Source: Evansella clarkii
GTDB lineage: Bacteria > Bacillota > Bacilli > Bacillales > Salisediminibacteriaceae
NCBI RefSeq assembly: GCF_002019695.1
Contig: NZ_KV917376.1
Coordinates: 730,369-794,368, forward strand
DNA length: 64,000 bases
Direction of reading: 5' to 3'
Below the pieces are notes generated by a model. It had not been told where the DNA came from. It saw only the letters and a list, made by a program, of their open reading frames with translations, and ran no database searches. A program made the position numbers and the translations under genes. This document shows positions 34,002 to 43,431 of the stretch, in pieces; the first letter of the stretch is position 1; each line of letters opens with the position of its first letter.

Positions 34002-35210
34002 TCAGACAGCTGCTTCTTCTTTATTTTTCTCAGACTGGTCTACAACTACTGCTCCTGCCGCATCTCCCATAACGTTTACGGAAGTACGGAACATATCCAG
34101 TATACGATCGATTCCAGCAACTAAAGCAATCCCTTCGAGAGGAAGACCAATCGTTGTAAGAACGAGGGTAAGCATAATCATCCCCGCCCCTGGAACACCG
34201 GCAGTGCCAATAGAAGCTAATGTAGCAGTTAGCACCACCAGCAGAAGCTGCATCATCGTCAGCTCAATCCCGTAAAACTGGGCGATGAACAGAACAGCAA
34301 CCCCCTGATAGATAGCGGTTCCATCCATATTTACCGTTGCCCCGAGCGGAAGGACAAAGCTGCTCGTTTTTTTAGATACCCCTAAGTTTTCCTCCGTATT
34401 TTTCATTGTCAGCGGCAATGTGCCGGCACTGCTTGCTGAACTGAATGCAAACAGCCCTGCAGGAGCGATTCCTTTGAAAAAATGAAGGGGGCTCATTTTT
34501 CCTAAGGTTTTCACTGCAATAGAATAGGTAATTGCCGCATGCAGAAGACAGGCCACCAGCACTGCGAGAATAACTTTCAGCAGCGGCAGCAGCACCGAGG
34601 GGCCGTACTGCCCCACCACAGGTGCAATCAAACCAAACACCCCGATTGGAGCGAGCCGGATAACGATCCCGGTGATTCGGTACATAACCTCTGAAAAGCC
34701 TTCAAAGAATTTGTATACAGGCTGAGCTTTTTCCCCAACAAGAGATATGGCAACGCCAAGGAAGAGCGCAAAAAAGATGATCTGCAGAATATTTCCTTCC
34801 ACCATCGCCTGGAACGGATTTGTCGGGATGATATTCAACAGCGTATCTACAACACTTGTTTCCTGTAATGCCGGCTCCTCTCCCACAGCTTCCGCAGGTA
34901 TATTTACCCCGGCCCCAGGCTGAAATGCGAAACCTATTCCGAGCCCGATTGTAATAGCAATTGCAGAAGTAACAAGGTAATAGGCAACTGTTTTTCCTCC
35001 CATACGCCCGAGTTTTTTAATATTCCCTGTTCCTGCTACACCGACAACAAGCGTCGCGAGAATTAATGGTACGATAATGAAACGGATAAGGCGGATGAAG
35101 AAGTCGCCTAACGGCTGAACAACCTCGATACGGGGGCCAAAAATCGCTCCGAGAATGATAGCAGCAACAAAAGCAATTAAAATTTGAGTTAATAAATTCA
35201 GTCTCTTCAT
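34002..35210 (-). CDS. Dicarboxylate/glutamate:cation symporter (DAACS)
   Basis: 402 residues, the family's usual length. The first helix region MKRLNLLTQILIAFVAAIIL is followed by the hallmark serine-rich loop FAFSSASSAGTLPLTMKNTE and the substrate/cation motif LGATVNMDGTAIYQGVAVLF. The DAACS family (GltP/GltT/DctP) imports glutamate, aspartate or C4-dicarboxylates with H+ or Na+. Which substrate is used cannot be told. GGAGAG precedes the ATG. Single gene. Confidence 0.93.
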   Translation of the reverse strand: MKRLNLLTQILIAFVAAIILGAIFGPRIEVVQPLGDFFIRLIRFIIVPLILATLVVGVAGTGNIKKLGRMGGKTVAYYLVTSAIAITIGLGIGFAFQPGAGVNIPAEAVGEEPALQETSVVDTLLNIIPTNPFQAMVEGNILQIIFFALFLGVAISLVGEKAQPVYKFFEGFSEVMYRITGIVIRLAPIGVFGLIAPVVGQYGPSVLLPLLKVILAVLVACLLHAAITYSIAVKTLGKMSPLHFFKGIAPAGLFAFSSASSAGTLPLTMKNTEENLGVSKKTSSFVLPLGATVNMDGTAIYQGVAVLFIAQFYGIELTMMQLLLVVLTATLASIGTAGVPGAGMIMLTLVLTTIGLPLEGIALVAGIDRILDMFRTSVNVMGDAAGAVVVDQSEKNKEEAAV

Positions 35211-35519
35211 TTTGTCAGCTACTCTCCTTTAAAGTTTTGCTCTGATCTCCTCACTGGCAGCACGCATGAAAAACTATTTACCTCCCCCCCTCTGATATTT
35301 TTTAAAACACCTCCACTGGCTTTCGATTCGGCGGGATTTCCGATTCAGGAGGTATTACTGATAACATGTATACTTTTAAATCCTTAAATCTATGACGTTT
35401 TCAGAAATAGATTACCAGTGTTTGCTGCAAAAAATAGAATCCGTTTCGCCTTCATCTCCTCACACAAAAAAGAACAGCCATTTGTCCGGCTGCCCTCCTA
35501 TGTGGAAATGTATTCCTTT
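35211..35519. other. Intergenic stretch, no gene
   Basis: About 300 bp upstream of the symporter on the minus strand. ACCTCC (35307-) and GGAGGT (35346-) could pair across a TTTCGATTC/TTCCGATTC pair. No ORF with a binding site was found. Confidence 0.35.
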
Positions 35520-35810
35520 TTACAGGATAAAAACGTATATTGCTGTCACTATCAGGCTGGGAAGCCCGAAAACAATAATCATATTTCCATATCCTGTCCT
35601 CTTGTCCCTGTCCCTTTTTGTTTCCGTGTTGTAGCTGCCCCTTACCCCATCCCCGCTGAGAAGAACTCCGTAAAAAATTCCAGTGCCTATTATTGAACCA
35701 ATGGCAACGATACCAGCAGCTGCAATGAATATGTCCCATGTGGTGATGAGAGCTATGATTCCCATGATAACCAGAAAGATCAGACCAGTCAGAAACGCTT
35801 TCTTTAACAT
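35520..35810 (-). CDS. DUF5316-like small membrane protein
   Basis: 96 residues after AGGAGGGCGTAAA. Helices at ~5-25, 29-52 and 76-96, and the central IIGTGIFYGVLLSGDGVRGS stretch, which recalls the SGA/SGD motif of DUF5316 proteins. Those occur in tandem in Bacillus genomes and have no known role. Monocistronic. Confidence 0.65.
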   Translation of the reverse strand: MLKKAFLTGLIFLVIMGIIALITTWDIFIAAAGIVAIGSIIGTGIFYGVLLSGDGVRGSYNTETKRDRDKRTGYGNMIIVFGLPSLIVTAIYVFIL

Positions 35811-36050
35811 TTTACGCCCTCCTAATTAATTTCTGATTTTTCAGTATTATTTATATACGGAGCGATCTGGAAATAGTTTCATATTGGTGGTGTATTGTGG
35901 AAAGCGAACCGTGTTTCATAACGGACGATTTGTCCAAACGCATTCCAGCCAGTTTCATAAACTGTTATTAAACTGCTGAAAAAACTTAGTTTTAAAAGTT
36001 ACGTTCGGAAAATCGGTAGTGCGAAGCATTTACAGCTGGGGGTGATAGTG

Positions 36051-36452
36051 ATGGCTGAGAGGACAGGTAAAGGAAAAAATATAGCACCGGAAGAAAAAGA
36101 AAAACTTAGAGAAGAGCTTGAACAGAAAATAATTGCAGCTTTGTGGCTTCAAGTAGTTGGTCAGTTTGCTGAAGCCTATTATTCCGCCCAATTATTTGCG
36201 CTTGATGATGAATCCGAAGGGGAGCAGAAGATCTCCCTCGGACAATGGGTTCAGGTGATCGGCCAGAGCCTCGAAGCGCTTGGGGCTACAAAACAGCATG
36301 CTGCTGTCGACCCTCAGCTGCTCATCGCAGCCCAGAAACTTGCCGTTAACGGAAATGCCTTGCAGTCATTAGGCTCAGCAATAGAAACAATAGGAGGAAA
36401 AGAAGTCATTCTGGAGGAACTGCTGTTTAATGTGGAGAGGTTTGTTCCTTAG
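36051..36452 (+). CDS. DUF6944-like repetitive protein
   Basis: 133 residues from ATG 36051 behind GGGGGTG. The helical repeat IIAALWLQVVGQFAEAYYSA, then LGQWVQVIGQSLEALGATKQ and NGNALQSLGSAIETIGGKE, matches the layout of the 'DUF6944 family repetitive protein' of Bacilli, made of short amphipathic units with GQ/GN turns. No signal peptide or membrane helix, so probably cytoplasmic or coat-associated. The 51-bp hairpin array begins about 35 bp after its stop. Confidence 0.7.
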   Translation: MAERTGKGKNIAPEEKEKLREELEQKIIAALWLQVVGQFAEAYYSAQLFALDDESEGEQKISLGQWVQVIGQSLEALGATKQHAAVDPQLLIAAQKLAVNGNALQSLGSAIETIGGKEVILEELLFNVERFVP

Positions 36453-36490
36453 TCTATATTACGGTACTCGTGGATTATCTATTTTCGTTG

Positions 36491-37105
36491 CTGGACAAAT
36501 CTTTGGGCTTTTGATGGGATTTGTCCAGCATTCTCATTTTCCTGGACAAATTTTTGCGGTTTCCATGAGATTTGTCCAGCATTCTCATTTTTCTGGACAA
36601 ATTTCACGGATCTAACTCCTATTTGTCCAGCAAATCCTTTTTTCTGGACAAATTCCACGGATCTAACTCCTATTTGTCCAGCAAATCCTTTTTTCTGGAC
36701 AAATTTCACGGATCTAACTCCTATTTGTCCAGCAAATCCTTTTTTCTGGACAAATTCTTGCCTTCGTTCGAAGATTTGTCCAGATTAATTACATTATTAT
36801 ACTTTTATAGAAGTTTAAGTAACTGTTACTGGACAAATCTTTGCGGTTTCCATGAGATTTGTCCAATATTCTCTTTTTCCTGGACAAATTCCACGGATCT
36901 AACTCCTATTTGTCCAGCAAATCCTTTTTTCTGGACAAATTCTTGCCTTCGTTCGAAGATTCGTCCAGATTAATTACATTATTATACTTTTATAGAACTT
37001 TAAGTGATTTAAACTGGACAAATCTTTGCGGTTTCCATGAGATTTGTCCAGCAAATCCTTCTTTCTGGACAAATTCCGCGGATCTAACTCCGATTTGTCC
37101 AGCAA
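36491..37105 (+). repeat. 51-bp hairpin array (11 units, three unit types)
   Basis: Each unit opens CTGGACAAAT and closes ATTTGTCCAG, 9-10-bp arms around a ~17-nt loop. Units start at 36491, 36542, 36593, 36644, 36695, 36746, 36829, 36880, 36931, 37014 and 37065: steps of exactly 51 bp, or 83 bp after type C units. Loop types: A (CTTTGCGGTTTCCATGAG), B (TCCACGGATCTAACTCCT) and C (TCTTGCCTTCGTTCGAAG), in order A A B B B C A B C A B. Open frames through the array are by-products. Confidence 0.9.
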
Positions 37106-37251
37106 ACCCCTCTTTCCTGGAAAACCTCTTCCGCATAATCATTCCGCCCAAACCCTCCCTATTACAACAACAGCAGCTACAAAAAGAAGACACCCGCTAA
37201 CGTAAGCGCCTCACCACGCCTCGCCTCCCGGATGTCCCCCTGAACCAAACT

Positions 37252-38298
37252 CTAATAAAACTTATGCTTTGTTTTATTGTCCTTCTTCCTAACAAGCTCA
37301 AAGCCGCATTGAACAATAGCATGCTCCACTCCCTGCTGCAAAGTGGAGAATGTCTGAATGCCCCTCAAATCCATATCAGAATTTGTTATGTGAATACTTA
37401 AATCAGAAGAAATTCCCACCAGGTAGCACGTACCGCCTAGCAGCCTGATCGCATGCGTCAACTGGTGAATCTTATGGACAGTATAATTATCAAAATTCTT
37501 AATGCCTGTGAAATCGATGAGCAGGAACTTTGCTTTATGCCTCGATAACTCCACCATGGCTTTTTCCATCAAATCTGACAGCCGGCTTTCGTTAAATTTG
37601 CCAACCATAGGAATGACGAGAATATCTTCAAGCACAGGAATGACAGGGGTTGACAACTCCATTACAAGTGAAGTCAGTTCACCTGTTCTTTCTTCCACTT
37701 TTCGCTCGAGTGCCATAATATTCTGCTGTTCTTTTTCCCGTGCCAGTTCGTGAATGTTGTTAGCCGGAGTTATATCTGAAGGAAAAATCTCAATCTCATC
37801 ATATTCATGGCCATTAAGCTGGCTCTGGTTTATTTTGTACCACATTTTTTCATTAAAAATTCCGGTGAAAACTCCAGCCCAGTGGCTCGGGAGCAGTACA
37901 CCGGCATGATCCTTATTCTTATCTTTAAAAATACGGTGTTCCCAGCTGTTAGTTAACTGGATAACCGCTCTTTTTTCCTCAAGAGAATACGATTTCACCT
38001 TGAATTTACCCCAGCCGGCGTTTCTGTAAATATCGCTGTATTCCTCAAGAAGATTCTCTACATCCGTTCTTCCTTGGTAGTAATCACTCACAAGGGTCCC
38101 CATTCGATACCCGGTTGCCTCGTATACTGTTTTAGATGCTTCTACCCCTGAGACTTCCTCAATCGTCTCGAGAAAAAGTTCGATTGCCGTGTCCCAGAAC
38201 AATAACGCCGGAGCTCCGTCAAACGTGAACAGCCCCTCTTTCCTGTCCCAGATGAACTCATTGCTGTCTACCTGCACTTTCACATTTTCTTTCCTCAT
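37252..38298 (-). CDS. STAS-domain sensor protein, RsbR-like
   Basis: 348 residues. The N-terminal ~200 residues form a sensory domain of the V4R/haem-NO-binding-like type (SGVEASKTVYEATGYRMGTL). A coiled linker (EKEQQNIMALERKVEERTGE) is followed by a C-terminal STAS domain (residues ~215-335) with ILVIPMVGKFNESR and KFLLIDFTGIKNFDNYTVHK. This linker-plus-STAS end is that of RsbR paralogues, which form the stressosome controlling sigma-B. In RsbR the phosphorylated residues are Thr in this region. No other stressosome gene is in the window. Confidence 0.85.
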   Translation of the reverse strand: MRKENVKVQVDSNEFIWDRKEGLFTFDGAPALLFWDTAIELFLETIEEVSGVEASKTVYEATGYRMGTLVSDYYQGRTDVENLLEEYSDIYRNAGWGKFKVKSYSLEEKRAVIQLTNSWEHRIFKDKNKDHAGVLLPSHWAGVFTGIFNEKMWYKINQSQLNGHEYDEIEIFPSDITPANNIHELAREKEQQNIMALERKVEERTGELTSLVMELSTPVIPVLEDILVIPMVGKFNESRLSDLMEKAMVELSRHKAKFLLIDFTGIKNFDNYTVHKIHQLTHAIRLLGGTCYLVGISSDLSIHITNSDMDLRGIQTFSTLQQGVEHAIVQCGFELVRKKDNKTKHKFY

Positions 38299-38673
38299 TA
38301 GATCCCCCAGAAAATTGTTTAGTCATAAATATATTTTACAAAACGTTCGTCTACCATACAAAGATCTCACTGTTATTCATCTATGTACCTTAAGCAAAAC
38401 GGCAGCTTATTAAATGACACTATAAATATATTACAACTACCCCTTTACCCGCTTGCTCCTGTTTCTAATCATCTAAATCAAAATTTATTTTCGTTTACTT
38501 GACGAACAATACGACATTTTTCGACAAAAACCCCTCCTTTATTCCTGTTTATAAGCTGATTTTCTTCCCACTTCTTCTATAAATCTCATAAAACCAGTGA
38601 AGCGCTCTAACAAACTAGTATTTGTGGTAACTTGTAAAAGATCAAAAAATTCTAACAAGGAGCTGGGGAAACA
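38299..38673. other. Promoter region between divergent STAS and protease genes
   Basis: About 375 AT-rich bases. CGACATTTTTCGACAAAAAC at ~38511-38531 contains a direct CGACA pair 13 bp apart. No PlcR-type box was recognised. No ORF is supported. Confidence 0.35.
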
Positions 38674-39795
38674 TTGAAAAAATCTACTAAATTTATGTCT
38701 GTATTTTCATCTGTCGTAATAGGGGGCGCGCTGTTGGCAGGAGGTATGTCGGCCAGCGCTTCACCTGACCATGGAAGCTATTTAATCGGATTCAGCGGAG
38801 GACCGGACCACAAGTCGGTTGAAGCATTCGGAGGAGAAGTAAAACATGAATTCCAACATATGAATGTCCTTGAAGTTACTCTTCCTGAGCAGGCAGTCCA
38901 AGGACTTCAAAACAATCCAAACATAGAATTTATTGAAGAAAATGCAGAAGTGGAAGCGTACAATCAGGACATTCCTTGGGGTATCCCTCATATTAACGCC
39001 GATGATGTCCAGAACAACTATGGAAACTTTGGTGACGGAGTTTCTGTGGCAGTTCTCGATACAGGAATCGAACACCATGAAGATCTGAACGTTGCAGGAG
39101 GTGTAAGCTTCGTAAGCGGGGAACCAGATTATATCGATTACAACGGCCACGGCACCCATGTTGCCGGAACAATTGCGGCTCTTGATAATAATTACGGGGT
39201 TCTTGGAGTGTCCCCTGATGTAGACCTTTACGCTGTAAAAGTGCTAGGTGCAGATGGCAGCGGGACAATAAGTGGAATCGCCCAGGGAATTGAATGGACC
39301 ATAGATAACGATATCGATATTGCAAATATGAGCCTTGGATCCAGCTCTGGTTCCAGCGCCCTGGAAATCGCAGCTAACAATGCGAATAATGCGGGAGTGC
39401 TCCTTATTGCAGCCGCGGGAAACAGCGGTGAATTGTTATGGTTTAACACGATTGGCTATCCTGCCCGCTACGATTCCGTCATGGCTGTCGCTGCAATTGA
39501 CTCAAATAACAACCGGGCTTCGTTCTCAAGTGTAGGTGGAGAGCTTGAGATTTCCGCTCCAGGTGTAAGCGTTCTGAGCACCTACATTGGAAATGACTAT
39601 GCTTCCTTAAACGGGACGTCCATGGCTTCTCCTCATGTTGCCGGAGCAGCTGCCCTTGTAAAAGCTGCAAATCCTTCCTTATCGAACGAACAGATCCGCC
39701 AGGTGCTGAACAATACAGCCAGCCCTCTGGGAGATTCATGGTACTATGGGAACGGCCTTGTTGATGTTGATGCAGCCGTCCGGTCGGTTCAGTAA
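38674..39795 (+). CDS. Secreted alkaline subtilisin (S8)
   Basis: 373 residues from TTG 38674 (AAGGAG..GGGG upstream). Signal peptide to about residue 28, I9 propeptide ([20 protein letters not shown] to ..[14 protein letters not shown]), then the mature enzyme starting near [14 protein letters not shown]. The triad is Asp129 ([14 protein letters not shown]), His159 ([11 protein letters not shown]) and Ser316 ([12 protein letters not shown]). Length and sequence are those of high-alkaline Bacillus subtilisins. There is no anchor, so it is released. The NprR-like quorum-sensing pair lies 0.8 kb downstream; regulation by it is possible but unproven. Confidence 0.95.
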   Translation: MKKSTKFMSVFSSVVIGGALLAGGMSASASPDHGSYLIGFSGGPDHKSVEAFGGEVKHEFQHMNVLEVTLPEQAVQGLQNNPNIEFIEENAEVEAYNQDIPWGIPHINADDVQNNYGNFGDGVSVAVLDTGIEHHEDLNVAGGVSFVSGEPDYIDYNGHGTHVAGTIAALDNNYGVLGVSPDVDLYAVKVLGADGSGTISGIAQGIEWTIDNDIDIANMSLGSSSGSSALEIAANNANNAGVLLIAAAGNSGELLWFNTIGYPARYDSVMAVAAIDSNNNRASFSSVGGELEISAPGVSVLSTYIGNDYASLNGTSMASPHVAGAAALVKAANPSLSNEQIRQVLNNTASPLGDSWYYGNGLVDVDAAVRSVQ

Positions 39796-39807
39796 CTAAA
39801 TTCACCC

Positions 39808-39846
39808 AAAGGCACCTGCTTCCCTATCATGGGGCAGGTGCTTTTT
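39808..39846 (+). terminator. Terminator of subtilisin gene
   Basis: GCACCTGC (39812-39819) pairs with GCAGGTGC (39834-39841), followed by TTTTT. Located 20 bp after the stop codon. Confidence 0.88.
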
Positions 39847-39969
39847 AATGCATATCATCGTCTCACAGGCGGAATTTACCAGCCAGATGCTGTTTTCACA
39901 CTGCATAAAGGCATAATACCCCGGAGAACTTAATGACATGGGAGTGATCCTCAGAGAAGGGTGTGGGCA

Positions 39970-40437
39970 ATGACAACAAGCATGCAAAGAATATATAACA
40001 TCGTATTTGTGATACTCTCCTGGGTAATGCTGCCGTTTTTAGGGACGAAAAATATAAAAAGATTCCTCCCCGCTTCCATCATTATCATTATTTTTGAAAT
40101 TATTAACGTTATCATCGGAAAAAAGCGTAACTGGTGGCTTTTTTATAATAAACCAAACTCTTATTTTGCAAATGAATTTCCATACAATATCGGCCCGTTC
40201 TTTATTGTTTCTCTCTGGTTTCTAAAATGGGGATATGGAAATTTCAACAAATTTATTTTTATGAATGTATTAGGAAACCTCTTTTATGCGTACCCATACT
40301 CTTTTGCAGCCGAAAAATTAAAATATTTTAAACTGAATATTACTAACGCACAATTTTTCCGGTACTTCATCTATAAAGCATTCCTCCTCTATGGATTACA
40401 GTACATGCTCGAAAAGAGAAAGCTGACAACTAAGTAA
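39970..40437 (+). CDS. Membrane protein, unknown
   Basis: 155 residues from ATG 39970; the frame is open from 39961 but GAAGGGTGTGGG fits this ATG. Aromatic-rich with about four helices (YNIVFVILSWVMLPFLGTKN, FLPASIIIIIFEIINVIIGK, PFFIVSLWFLKWGYGNFNKF). The short motif KKRNWWLFYNKPNS and a generally basic character are shared with several uncharacterised Bacillaceae membrane proteins. It converges on the quorum-sensing pair and shares its terminator. Confidence 0.65.
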   Translation: MTTSMQRIYNIVFVILSWVMLPFLGTKNIKRFLPASIIIIIFEIINVIIGKKRNWWLFYNKPNSYFANEFPYNIGPFFIVSLWFLKWGYGNFNKFIFMNVLGNLFYAYPYSFAAEKLKYFKLNITNAQFFRYFIYKAFLLYGLQYMLEKRKLTTK

Positions 40438-40460
40438 GAGGCCCCAACTCTTTTCCACCA

Positions 40461-40499
40461 AAAACACCCCTTATGTCCGTGCGGCATAAGAGGTGTTTT
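40461..40499. terminator. Bidirectional terminator
   Basis: AAAACACCCCTTATG pairs with CATAAGAGGTGTTTT (one mismatch) around TCCGTGCGG. It serves the membrane protein on the plus strand and the peptide gene on the minus strand. Confidence 0.9.
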
Positions 40500-40519
40500 C
40501 CTTAATCGGCTTCTTTTAA

Positions 40520-40639
40520 TCAGCTTTCATTCTCTTCCACGGAATCCATATCCGGGACTTCCTTGTCTGAACTGAATACCGCCTGTGGAACGGCAAGCAT
40601 TACGACCATCAGTAATGTAATGATAACTACCTTCTTCAT
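40520..40639 (-). CDS. Exported 39-residue peptide, candidate quorum-sensing pheromone
   Basis: ATG 40639 overlaps the TGA of the NprR-like gene as ATGA, with GGAGGG 5 nt upstream. The product begins MKKVVIITLLMVVMLAVPQA, a basic residue pair plus hydrophobic core typical of a Sec signal, and ends VFSSDKEVPDMDSVEENES. The C-terminal acidic tail of ~17 residues is what would be released. Size, signal and position directly after a TPR regulator are the pattern of NprX, PapR and Phr precursors in RRNPP systems. The mature heptapeptide cannot be fixed by eye; PDMDSVE is a guess. Confidence 0.75.
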   Translation of the reverse strand: MKKVVIITLLMVVMLAVPQAVFSSDKEVPDMDSVEENES

Positions 40640-41925
40640 TTTATCCCTCCTTCCTCTTTTTCCTTGAATGCTTTGTCGAAAAATTCTGCTGACCTTCGGT
40701 AATATGTTTCATTCTTCTCTCTCTCGGCAAGCTCAAACGATATTTTTCCAGCCATTTTAAAATCACCAGCTTTCGAAAAGTAGGAAATCCCCTTCTCCAG
40801 ATTTGCTTTGAATTGTTCCAGGTTTTTATTTAATAAAAAGTACTTGCCGAGCAGATAGTGGTATTTTCCGAGTACAGCAGGATTCTTCGTGCCTATTGTG
40901 TTAAGGGAAGCTATCGGAACTATTTCAGAAAATTTATCGTGCTTTCCCTCAAGCATGTAAATTTCAGCAATTAGTAAATAGCACCTCAGCACTCCTTCTT
41001 TATCCTTCAGTTTCTCCTTGAGCCGAAGTGCGTTGATGGCCATTTTGATGCTGTCTCTGTAATTTTTTGTTTTTAAATAGGAGTGGGCAAGGTTATACTT
41101 CGCGGAAGACTCCAGTAAAGGATCATTAATATACTTCAGCAGGTTAATCGCCTGATTGTACTTGGAAATTGCCTCCTGCTCATCACCAAGGGCGGACATA
41201 CTGTTTGCAAGGTGAATACACACTTTCAGCTGTCCTTTCAGGTTGGCATTCTTCTGGTACATCTCCAGCGCATTACTGAAATAATGCACAGCCCGCTGGT
41301 ACCTGTCCGCTGTAAAATAGCACGTCCCTATATTTTGAAAAAGGATGCTTAAATGCTCTTTATACTGGTTGTTTAACGCGTTATCAATCGCCCTCTCGAA
41401 ATATGTAATACTCCTCTGTATATTTAGCTTCCTGTACTCTATTACACCTCTGATTCTGTTCAGAACCAGGAGAGGATAAGAGTCAATGCTGGAAGTTCCC
41501 GTTAAATACGATATTATTTTATTTTCCGTTTCAGCGGCCTTATGTTTGCTGTATTTAAATTCCCCGAACATCTCCATTGCGAAAAAGTACTGCTCAACGA
41601 CATCGTTCCCTCTCAGGTCCCCATACTTTTTCTTTACAAGAAGACAACCGGACATAAAGTCATAATCAAGATCTTCATTAAGCCGTTCAAAAATACTGCG
41701 AATTTCTTTTCTCAGGGATTCGATTCTTTCTTCCATATCTTTTCCCAGTATATATTCTTCTGTTACATCAAGCTTTTCAGCCAGAGAAGGTGCTATATAT
41801 TCAGGAAGGCTCTTATGATTATTTTCTATTTCAGATAGATAAGAAGTGGAGATAATTCCCCTGGCAAGCTGTTCCTGAGTAAAGCCTTTTTTCATTCTCA
41901 GTTGTTTTATCCTGTTTCCAAGCAT
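40636..41925 (-). CDS. NprR/PlcR-like HTH-TPR regulator (RRNPP family)
   Basis: 429 residues. N-terminal XRE-type HTH (residues ~5-60: IKQLRMKKGFTQEQLARGII, TSYLSEIENNHKSLP). The remainder is a run of TPR helices, for example LFQNIGTCYFTADRYQRAVH, YNLAHSYLKTKNYRDSIKMA and LLIAEIYMLEGKHDKFSEIV. HTH plus ~8-9 TPRs and ~425 residues is the NprR layout; PlcR is shorter (~285). These regulators bind a re-imported peptide through the TPRs and control protease, cytolysin or sporulation genes. The adjoining peptide gene supports this. DNA targets unknown. Confidence 0.88.
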   Translation of the reverse strand: MLGNRIKQLRMKKGFTQEQLARGIISTSYLSEIENNHKSLPEYIAPSLAEKLDVTEEYILGKDMEERIESLRKEIRSIFERLNEDLDYDFMSGCLLVKKKYGDLRGNDVVEQYFFAMEMFGEFKYSKHKAAETENKIISYLTGTSSIDSYPLLVLNRIRGVIEYRKLNIQRSITYFERAIDNALNNQYKEHLSILFQNIGTCYFTADRYQRAVHYFSNALEMYQKNANLKGQLKVCIHLANSMSALGDEQEAISKYNQAINLLKYINDPLLESSAKYNLAHSYLKTKNYRDSIKMAINALRLKEKLKDKEGVLRCYLLIAEIYMLEGKHDKFSEIVPIASLNTIGTKNPAVLGKYHYLLGKYFLLNKNLEQFKANLEKGISYFSKAGDFKMAGKISFELAEREKNETYYRRSAEFFDKAFKEKEEGGIK

Positions 41926-42330
41926 TTCAACACCCCCGTTACCTCAGCTGAGTTGACATTATAATACCCAAAATCTGAATTTACAAACAATTGCTCATAG
42001 ATAAGCAGAAGCTGGAAAACAGGCTATTTTACTAGGTACTTTTTATTTTATGCAGCCCTTTAACAGCCTGACCTCAATGCTGCATGGGAGAATCTCCTTC
42101 AGCCGGGCTTCTCTAATCCGGATTTGGATATTACTTCCAGAAAGCTGGGGTAATCTTCATTTTTCAATTTAAAAATAAACAATTCTATTTCAACCTTCTC
42201 ACAGCAACCCAGCCAAAACCTTTTGATACCCCCCCACTTCTGCCCTACGCTCAACAAACAGATAAACAAAAAAATGGCTGATAGACCTGACCTGATCCAT
42301 CAACCACCACGTTTTATATAACTCTTAACT
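41926..42330. other. Intergenic stretch, no gene
   Basis: About 400 bp between lrgB and the HTH-TPR gene. It should hold the regulator's promoter near 41950-42000; no clear box was identified. No ORF with a binding site. Confidence 0.35.
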
Positions 42331-42996
42331 TTAATACAACAAAAACACCACTACCGGCGTCAACACCGTCATAAGCACCGTCATAAGCAGAAAGGAAATC
42401 GTGCTGACAGCTCCGGCATAATCATTGTCCTCCATAAGCCTCGCTGTGCCAATTGCGTGCCCGGCAGCCCCCATCGCTACACCCTTGGCGATATCACTGT
42501 TCACCTGGAATCTCCGATAAACAGCCGGTCCCACTATCGCCCCAAGCATTCCGGACATGGTGCAGATCACTGCGGTCAGCGGGGGGATTCCTCCGTAAAT
42601 AGCCGCAATATCAATGGCCACGGGCGTAGTCGTATTTTTAAGTAAAGCAGAAATGACAAAGCTTTCATGAATGCTGAACACCCATAACACTATGGCACCG
42701 CTGACGATCCCAATAACAGCCCCAAAGAAAACCCACGACACGATCGTTTTCCTGTTTAAAAAAAGCATCTTCCTGTACTTATATAACGGGAGGCTCAACG
42801 CCACTACCGCAGGGCCCAGGAACCAGTCGATCCACCTGGCGGAAGCATAGTACGCCTCATAAGTTGTCCCTGTGAGAAAAATCAGCCCGATAATAACCAC
42901 GGTCGCTGTAAATACCGGCAGTAAAAAACTATGTTTCAGCTTCAGGTAGACAAATTGGGCAGCTCCAAAAACAATTAACGTGACGATTAATCCCAT
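42331..42996 (-). CDS. lrgB: LrgB/CidB-family membrane protein
   Basis: 221 residues, ~7-8 helices. The segments TTPVAIDIAAIYGGIPPLTA, CTMSGMLGAIVGPAVYRRF and GVAMGAAGHAIGTARLMEDN are highly conserved in LrgB/YohK/YwbG proteins. With LrgA the family affects murein hydrolase export and, in Bacillus, pyruvate uptake. It overlaps the upstream lrgA by 10 nt, so the two are translationally coupled. Confidence 0.92.
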   Translation of the reverse strand: MGLIVTLIVFGAAQFVYLKLKHSFLLPVFTATVVIIGLIFLTGTTYEAYYASARWIDWFLGPAVVALSLPLYKYRKMLFLNRKTIVSWVFFGAVIGIVSGAIVLWVFSIHESFVISALLKNTTTPVAIDIAAIYGGIPPLTAVICTMSGMLGAIVGPAVYRRFQVNSDIAKGVAMGAAGHAIGTARLMEDNDYAGAVSTISFLLMTVLMTVLTPVVVFLLY

Positions 42997-43367
42997 GAGA
43001 CCGATTTCTCCTTTTTCCCTGCCGTCCGCTCAAGGAGACTGCTCAAAAGGACAAGTACAATGAAAGAGCTGGCCATCATGAGGCTGAAAAAGAAAAGGCC
43101 GAACAGACTGACTAAATTATCATATTGAATAATTCCTACAGTGACCGGGACGAAGAAGAGGGGGAGATATTTTATTAAAAGCTTTGCTCCATCCTGCAGC
43201 CACTGGCTTAATTTTTCACCGAAAATCATCAGAACAGTAAACAGGAGAAGCATTCCGATAATACTGCCTGGTACCAATGGCAGGAGATAGGAATTTATGA
43301 GCCTGCCAACCATATAAAAAACAATGATTACGAGCAGCCCGCCAGCCAGCTTTAATGCATCCTTCAT
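42987..43367 (-). CDS. lrgA: LrgA/CidA-family holin-like protein
   Basis: 126 residues from ATG 43367 with GAGAGGTGG just upstream; the frame is open from GTG 43376. Four helices; the conserved PGSIIGMLLLFTVLMIFGE and LPLFFVPVTVGIIQYDNL match CidA/LrgA. It is first gene of the lrgAB pair. Members are holin-like and oligomerise in the membrane. No LytTR- or CcpE-type regulator gene lies next to it here. Confidence 0.92.
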   Translation of the reverse strand: MKDALKLAGGLLVIIVFYMVGRLINSYLLPLVPGSIIGMLLLFTVLMIFGEKLSQWLQDGAKLLIKYLPLFFVPVTVGIIQYDNLVSLFGLFFFSLMMASSFIVLVLLSSLLERTAGKKEKSVSWD

Positions 43368-43431
43368 ATGTACCACCTCTCAAAGGGGGACCACTGCCCT
43401 TTTACAGAACAGTGCCCCTCCAGCCATCTCT

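Noticed and set aside
36491-37105. CRISPR array
   Set aside because: The segments between arms are three recurring types rather than unique spacers, each unit is a hairpin, and no cas gene is in the window.
36479-37200. Open frames encoding FVQKK..GFAGQI-type repeats
   Set aside because: They exist because the 51-bp unit is a multiple of three; no start site and no composition typical of a protein.
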